Below are positions 59,518 to 64,000 of a stretch of DNA of 64,000 nt, in pieces (position 1 is the stretch's first letter; every line of letters begins with the position of its first letter). Source of the stretch: Chitinophagales bacterium (lineage in GTDB: Bacteria > Bacteroidota > Bacteroidia > Chitinophagales > CAIOSU01); NCBI GenBank assembly GCA_026003335.1, contig BPHB01000001.1:1386591-1450590 (forward strand), read 5' to 3'. The translations under genes and the position numbers were made by a program. Under the pieces are notes generated by a model. It was not told where the DNA came from. It saw only the letters and a program-made list of their open reading frames with translations, and ran no database searches.

Positions 59518-61587
59518 TTAGCGAAAGATGAAAATTTTCCGGACCACTGTTGCCTGCGTGTCCTTCAATTTCAGAAAATACAAACCGGCCGGCAAGCTGC
59601 TTACCTCTAAAGTCAGCGAAGCATGTTCGGCCACATACATGTTCCTGAACACACGTCCTGAAACATCGGTAACCAGCAGCTGCGCGCGTCCTATGGCGCC
59701 ATTTATCTTCACTGCCAATACATCCGAAGCGGGATTGGGGAAAGCGATAATCCCAACAGCAGGTACATGAGGACCGGCAGTGGGCAGCGAATCCGTTATC
59801 TCAAATTTATCTAGCGCTGCCTCTACCAGATGCCCCGCACCACGGTCTTCGGCAGTTATGATAAACTGCATGGTGGAAGTAGGAATGATGAAGTCTTTAA
59901 TACGCACTTTTACCCCATTCCATTGATTGCTAAAAGGCGTAGAGGCATCAATGGTTTCTATGACGGCTGTCGTTATACCATTGGACAGCGAGATGATAAG
60001 CTGGTCATCCGGATTGCCCTGCCCTCCCCCATTGAAAAACCACCGATAGTAGCTTAAATAAGGGTCATGATAGCTGGAAAGATTGAATATCGGAGATCTG
60101 AGCACGGCATCCCCGTCATCCACATCGTCATTTCCTGCTGATCCCCCGGCATTGCCGGTGACGTAACACGATTCACCAAAATCATCGGGTACATCCTCCC
60201 CGGGATTGGATGTTTCTCCGTTATAGCTGGTTTGAATGGGTACTCCCCGCTCCCACAAGCCAGTTGACGCTGAGCCGGATGAGGTCCAGCCGTAACCCAT
60301 TATAAAATCATCATAATAGTAGCCGGGGTCAATGGGAATAGTAAGGGCAGGAGAGCCGGCCGTAATGCGTAAGGAAGCAGAGAACAGCCTGGTCTGGTAG
60401 CCCCACTTGCCCGCATAGATGGCATAAGTGTCTTCGCGAAACGCGGGATGATTGAAATATCCTGCACCATCTGCTGTGATTTCGTAGGTGAGCCCTCCTT
60501 TAAACAGTATTTTGGCAAAAGGAACCCCTGAGCCCGTAACCGCATCAATCACCCGGCCCGTATAGGCGAACAGACTCTGATTGTTACAAGCCGGACTAAG
60601 CAGAATACCCGACCGGGAGGAATTAAGAACCGCCCGCATCCAGTTGGCCTGATCTTGGGTAAACATATACAAACAGGCGTCATCCATGTAGTCCATATAA
60701 TTCATCCACATATCCGGATTATCCACCGGACTTTCGGTGCAGGTATTGCGGGTGGTGGAGAAAGCGCAACCATAATTGGCATTAGCAGTGGGAGGAGTAT
60801 CGCACATGCGATCACCCGCGCTGCTGCATGTTGACGGAGTGCCGCCCGAACATCCATTTTCAAAAGTATGATCCAGGTCAAGCCAGTGACCTATTTCATG
60901 GGTTGCGGTGCGTCCAAGATTAAACTTGCTGTTATAACTGTTGTAGGGGGCCTTACCGAAGTAGCGATAGTCAATGACCACTCCATCCTGGGATAGATTT
61001 GAGCCCGGGAAGGTCGTGTAGCCGAGTACACCGCCACTGATTTCGGTTACCCAGATGTTTAAATATCGGGTGGCGTCCCATATCGTGCCAGGTTTCAGAT
61101 TATCACTCCAGGAAGCACTCCCGATGTTCACGCGGTTGATGCCGGTAGTAGGTTGTCCTTGCGGATCCAGCTGGGCAAGACAGAATTCAATGTTGGGAAT
61201 TCCGATGACGTTCGAAAAATGAGCCGGCACTTTCGTTAGATCTGCATTTAACCCCTGATAATCTTCGTTCAACACTTCAATTTGTGAAAGGATCTGGGCA
61301 TCCGAAATGTTGGTGCCTGTTCCGACAGGCTCACCATGATGCATTACGTGAACTACTACGGGGATGGTAATCACTGCGCTGCGGTCTGTTTTCTGAGAAG
61401 ATGATTGACTTAAGAAATGCCGCGTCTGTTCGCGCGCCTGCTGTATGCGGCTTTCCAGGCCGGGATCTGATTGTTTTAGCTGTTGCATATACTCATCGGT
61501 ATGGCAACGCTGCACCTGGGCCTCAGATGGCAAGGTCCATACTAAAAAAAGGACCATCATCCAACGGGCTGCGATGGTGAATTGCAT
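59518..61587 (-). CDS. Secreted M43-family (pappalysin-like) zinc metallopeptidase with type IX sorting domain
   Basis: This 689-residue exported protease has a signal peptide (residues 1-23). The catalytic domain shows the zinc site HEIGHWLDLDH (230-240) and a Met-turn region (MWMNYMDYMDDACLYMFT). A carboxypeptidase-regulatory-like segment follows (FAYTGRVIDAVTGSGVPFAK), then a beta-sandwich with acidic loops. The last 75 residues are a type IX sorting domain (AFPNPASDVLAVKI, LPAGLYFLKLKD). It lies 62 bases downstream of an M28 peptidase gene, so the two may be co-expressed. On the minus strand TAACTTTA (61620 to 61613) is a one-mismatch -7 site. Confidence 0.93.
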   Translation of the reverse strand: MQFTIAARWMMVLFLVWTLPSEAQVQRCHTDEYMQQLKQSDPGLESRIQQAREQTRHFLSQSSSQKTDRSAVITIPVVVHVMHHGEPVGTGTNISDAQILSQIEVLNEDYQGLNADLTKVPAHFSNVIGIPNIEFCLAQLDPQGQPTTGINRVNIGSASWSDNLKPGTIWDATRYLNIWVTEISGGVLGYTTFPGSNLSQDGVVIDYRYFGKAPYNSYNSKFNLGRTATHEIGHWLDLDHTFENGCSGGTPSTCSSAGDRMCDTPPTANANYGCAFSTTRNTCTESPVDNPDMWMNYMDYMDDACLYMFTQDQANWMRAVLNSSRSGILLSPACNNQSLFAYTGRVIDAVTGSGVPFAKILFKGGLTYEITADGAGYFNHPAFREDTYAIYAGKWGYQTRLFSASLRITAGSPALTIPIDPGYYYDDFIMGYGWTSSGSASTGLWERGVPIQTSYNGETSNPGEDVPDDFGESCYVTGNAGGSAGNDDVDDGDAVLRSPIFNLSSYHDPYLSYYRWFFNGGGQGNPDDQLIISLSNGITTAVIETIDASTPFSNQWNGVKVRIKDFIIPTSTMQFIITAEDRGAGHLVEAALDKFEITDSLPTAGPHVPAVGIIAFPNPASDVLAVKINGAIGRAQLLVTDVSGRVFRNMYVAEHASLTLEVSSLPAGLYFLKLKDTQATVVRKIFIFR

Positions 61588-61649
61588 AAGGAAGTACAGA
61601 TTTTAAGCTTATTAAAGTTAGTTTCTTTCACGAGAAGACAAACGGTTCA

Positions 61650-63230
61650 TTAACGGTAGAGTGCCAGCTTTTGCATCACAAGACCTTTGTAAACGATAAA
61701 ATAGAGACCCGGGGCTATAGGCTTATCAAGCCGAATAGTGTTTAAACCCTGATGAAGTTGGAAAGCAGCTACCCGTTTCCCCTGAACGTCCAGAATTTCT
61801 GTAAACCCTGTATAACCACATTGGTCAGCAGAAACAGTGAATGCAGTAGATGAACTTCTAACAATTCTTAAAGAGCATGCCGGCTCGTGCAGCACCGATG
61901 ACCACACCATCTCGTTGGTGATTTTTTTAATCTGGTAGGTGCTGTTTTGAATGCCGGCCAGCTCAGCCACTGCCGCTATGGTAGCCTGCACCACGCGACT
62001 CATAAAGGTAAAGTTGATTGTTCCCAATGTGTCTTGCGGAGTATGATAATTATGATTCCTGAAGTTGGCTCCATCGGTTAACATGATAGCTTTAATATTG
62101 GCATCCCAGAAGCTGGCATGGTCGCTGCGCCTGAAATCGGGAGTAAAAATGCCATTATAAGGAAGGATAACGGAAATAACTCTCAGAGCAGGCACATAAG
62201 CAGAAGCTGCATTACTGAAAGCCGCCCAGATGTTAGCAGAGGAGTCGTTGGCAGCATTCACTATAAAGTTTCCGCGAAAGCTGTCATTGCGCACCAATGC
62301 ATATTCAGCCGGAAAAGCCACATCAAATCCCGCAGGGATCTGCTGGCTGTTAGGCACTTCAGAATAATAGCCGATCATCTCAAAATTAAATACCCCTTCC
62401 AGCCGCTCATAGTTTTTAATACCCTGGCTAACATATCTTCGGCTGCCCTCCAGCCCTATAGTGGGGGAGCTTTCTTCAAAATCAAATCCGATAAATTTCA
62501 GGGAGTACTTAAACTGATATTGCGAGAGTATCCGCATAGCTTCCAGCATACCTACTATCCCTGATCCGTTGTCGTCAGCTCCGGGGCTGTTACTTACCGT
62601 ATCAAAATGCCCGTCAATGATATAGGTCTTTCTTTCATCCTTCAATCCGGGCAAACGCCCGATGATATTATGGGCATTATAACCATTATGGAGAAAGGGC
62701 TGCCGGTAAGCCTGCAGTCTTTGATTGACAAACTGATTCTCTATATAATCCTTAACCATCTCCAGATGAGATGGATTAGCCTGATAATGGCGGATGCCCT
62801 CAATGACGGAGAGCTCCTGCTTCAGGCGGTTGCTATCCACCAGAGCTATGAGAGAGGAAATATCCACCGGATTGCGGTCAGCAACTACCAACCTGATCTG
62901 GTAATTGCTCATGCCGGCTGAATCCGGAGTGTAGTAAAAGGAAATCACTTTACCCGGACCCGGGGCCACCGGGTATCCGGTATCACCGGCAAGGCTATAT
63001 ACAGGAGCAAGAAAAGTCTCTCCCCCGTTGTCCGACAGACCCACGCTGACTTCCACGTCATCCTGTTCATCATCAGTAATGTCAAATTGCAGTTCAATAC
63101 GATGGGCTGCCGAATCGTGTATCACTTCAAAATTGCTGATTCGGGGAGGATGATTTTGCCCGTATACCAATGAGCACATCCAGGCAACAAGCCCCGCTAT
63201 CATTCCCGCTTGAATAACGTTGTTTTGCAT
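61650..63230 (-). CDS. Secreted M28-family aminopeptidase with type IX sorting domain
   Basis: This 526-residue exported peptidase probably removes N-terminal residues from peptides. A signal peptide (to about residue 25) and an N-terminal beta-sandwich domain (to about 120) come first. The M28 catalytic domain follows. Metal ligands are suggested by H208 and D210 in DGHFDT, D219 in GADDNGSG, the E252-E253 pair in DFEESSP, and the later RSDHASFW and NYHTPQDT. The last 70 residues form a type IX sorting tail (EILDVQGKRVAAFQ, IAPGLYFIVYKG, LALYR). Confidence 0.92.
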   Translation of the reverse strand: MQNNVIQAGMIAGLVAWMCSLVYGQNHPPRISNFEVIHDSAAHRIELQFDITDDEQDDVEVSVGLSDNGGETFLAPVYSLAGDTGYPVAPGPGKVISFYYTPDSAGMSNYQIRLVVADRNPVDISSLIALVDSNRLKQELSVIEGIRHYQANPSHLEMVKDYIENQFVNQRLQAYRQPFLHNGYNAHNIIGRLPGLKDERKTYIIDGHFDTVSNSPGADDNGSGIVGMLEAMRILSQYQFKYSLKFIGFDFEESSPTIGLEGSRRYVSQGIKNYERLEGVFNFEMIGYYSEVPNSQQIPAGFDVAFPAEYALVRNDSFRGNFIVNAANDSSANIWAAFSNAASAYVPALRVISVILPYNGIFTPDFRRSDHASFWDANIKAIMLTDGANFRNHNYHTPQDTLGTINFTFMSRVVQATIAAVAELAGIQNSTYQIKKITNEMVWSSVLHEPACSLRIVRSSSTAFTVSADQCGYTGFTEILDVQGKRVAAFQLHQGLNTIRLDKPIAPGLYFIVYKGLVMQKLALYR

Positions 63231-63254
63231 GGAAAATAATTATAGCAGAGTTCC

Positions 63255-63262
63255 TAAATTTG
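63255..63262 (+). promoter_or_regulatory. Promoter -7 element of the second phosphatase gene
   Basis: TAAATTTG matches TAnnTTTG exactly and lies 31 bases before the ATG at 63294. No TTTG is found at the expected -33 spacing; TTTTG at 63223-63227 is too far. Confidence 0.55.
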
Positions 63263-63293
63263 TCTGTAATCTTAACAAAAAAATCTTTCTGAG

Positions 63294-64000
63294 ATGACAC
63301 GGACCCACAGGTGTATTGCAGCAGTTGCTTTTTCACTCCTTGTTGCAACTACAGTTCCGTTATCTGCACAAACCGTCACGCGTGGTCCCTATCTGCAGGT
63401 GCCCACCCACAACAGTATTATTATTCGCTGGAGAACTGACCAACCTACCGACAGCAAGGTAAGCTACGGGACGGATCTAAATAATCTTTCCTTCACCGCC
63501 ACTGATACCACATTAACCACGGAACATTACGTGCAGCTTACAGGCCTCAGCCCCTACACAAAATATTATTATTCTGTCGGCAGCTCGTCACAAGTATTGA
63601 GCGGCCCTGCCAATGATCATTATTTTGTCACTTCACCTCTTCCGGGAACCGTAAAACCTATTCGTGTTTGGGCGATTGGTGATTTCGGCAAAGCCAACAC
63701 CCGACAGAATGCCGTTCGTGATGCCTATCTGAACTATACCGGAAGCACACATACAGATGTGTGGCTGTGGCTGGGCGATAATGTATATGACAACGGTACT
63801 GATCAGGAATATCAGGATAAGGTTTTTGATAATGCTTACTACGGTCAGGTGTTTCGGTATATGCCGTTCTGGCCTTGCCCGGGCAATCATGATTATGTGT
63901 CTGTATCTCCACCAACAGCGACAAAGGATCCTGCAAGCCCCAGTCATACGGGTCCCTATTATGAAATTTTTGAAATGCCTACTGCCGGAGAAATGGGAGG
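63294..64000 (+). CDS. Secreted purple acid phosphatase-like protein, 5' part only
   Basis: This gene runs off the end of the window; 235 codons are visible. A signal peptide (CIAAVAFSLLVATTVPLSAQ) is followed at once by the fibronectin-like domain VTRGPYLQVPTHNSIIIRW. The metallophosphoesterase core then shows AIGDFGKAN, LGDNVYDNGTD and CPGNHDYVS. It is a paralogue of the protein at 21605 but lacks that protein's N-terminal beta-sandwich domain. The C-terminus, including any sorting tail, is not visible. It diverges from the M28 peptidase gene with a 63-base gap holding its promoter. Confidence 0.88.
   Translation, partial: MTRTHRCIAAVAFSLLVATTVPLSAQTVTRGPYLQVPTHNSIIIRWRTDQPTDSKVSYGTDLNNLSFTATDTTLTTEHYVQLTGLSPYTKYYYSVGSSSQVLSGPANDHYFVTSPLPGTVKPIRVWAIGDFGKANTRQNAVRDAYLNYTGSTHTDVWLWLGDNVYDNGTDQEYQDKVFDNAYYGQVFRYMPFWPCPGNHDYVSVSPPTATKDPASPSHTGPYYEIFEMPTAGEMG

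Overview
The window is a gene-dense stretch of a Bacteroidota chromosome. Supporting signs are an alternative complex III respiratory operon, the gliding/type IX secretion core gldKLMN, several secreted proteins with type IX C-terminal sorting domains, a short AtpC next to AtpD, and promoters of the Bacteroidota form TAnnTTTG. The gene set suggests an aerobic, Chitinophagales- or Saprospirales-like organism. The order is an inference only. No rRNA, tRNA or CRISPR array was seen.

Positions 1-12246 (minus strand) hold one long respiratory operon. It reads actA-actB-actC-actD-actE-actF-coxB-ctaD-ctaB behind a clear promoter at 12219-12246. It encodes a quinol:cytochrome c oxidoreductase, two subunits of the haem-copper oxidase it feeds, and haem O synthase. 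actC is broken by one extra base near 7297-7303. Positions 12443-18203 hold a DUF3127 OB-fold protein, atpDC, and a divergent oxyR/katG peroxide-defence pair with a matching OxyR-type palindrome.

Positions 18326-24169 are accessory: a secreted beta-propeller protein, a decayed IS481-family element (20179-21417) with both ends recognisable, and a secreted purple acid phosphatase. Positions 24275-31356 carry housekeeping genes: mtaB, sucD, fabG, a VWA-like membrane protein and uvrC. mtaB and uvrC appear to be transcribed with almost no leader. Positions 31325-37173 hold gldN, gldM, gldL, gldK and a PorP/SprF protein. Positions 37257-42344 hold hemD, a DUF4271 membrane protein, an Omp85 protein, yicC and a Nudix hydrolase.

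Positions 42448-59156 are a divergent surface-polysaccharide locus built around a 135-base intergenic region at 49597-49731. The left arm has glycosyltransferases, a UDP-GlcNAc 2-epimerase-type enzyme and a VpsJ-like protein. The right arm has a WbpB-like dehydrogenase, a WbpD-like acetyltransferase, a GT-C-like membrane protein, a GT2 enzyme, a fused class II glutaminase/WbpG-type sugar amidotransferase, a DUF354 protein, AsnB and an alkyltransferase-like DNA repair protein. Together they suggest synthesis of an amidinated di-N-acetylated uronic acid. The ammonia donor would be a fused Ntn-type glutaminase instead of the usual HisH/HisF pair. This is the most distinctive feature of the window.

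Positions 59125-64000 hold a small lipoprotein, two secreted metallopeptidases (M43 and M28) with type IX sorting tails, and the start of a second purple acid phosphatase that runs off the end.
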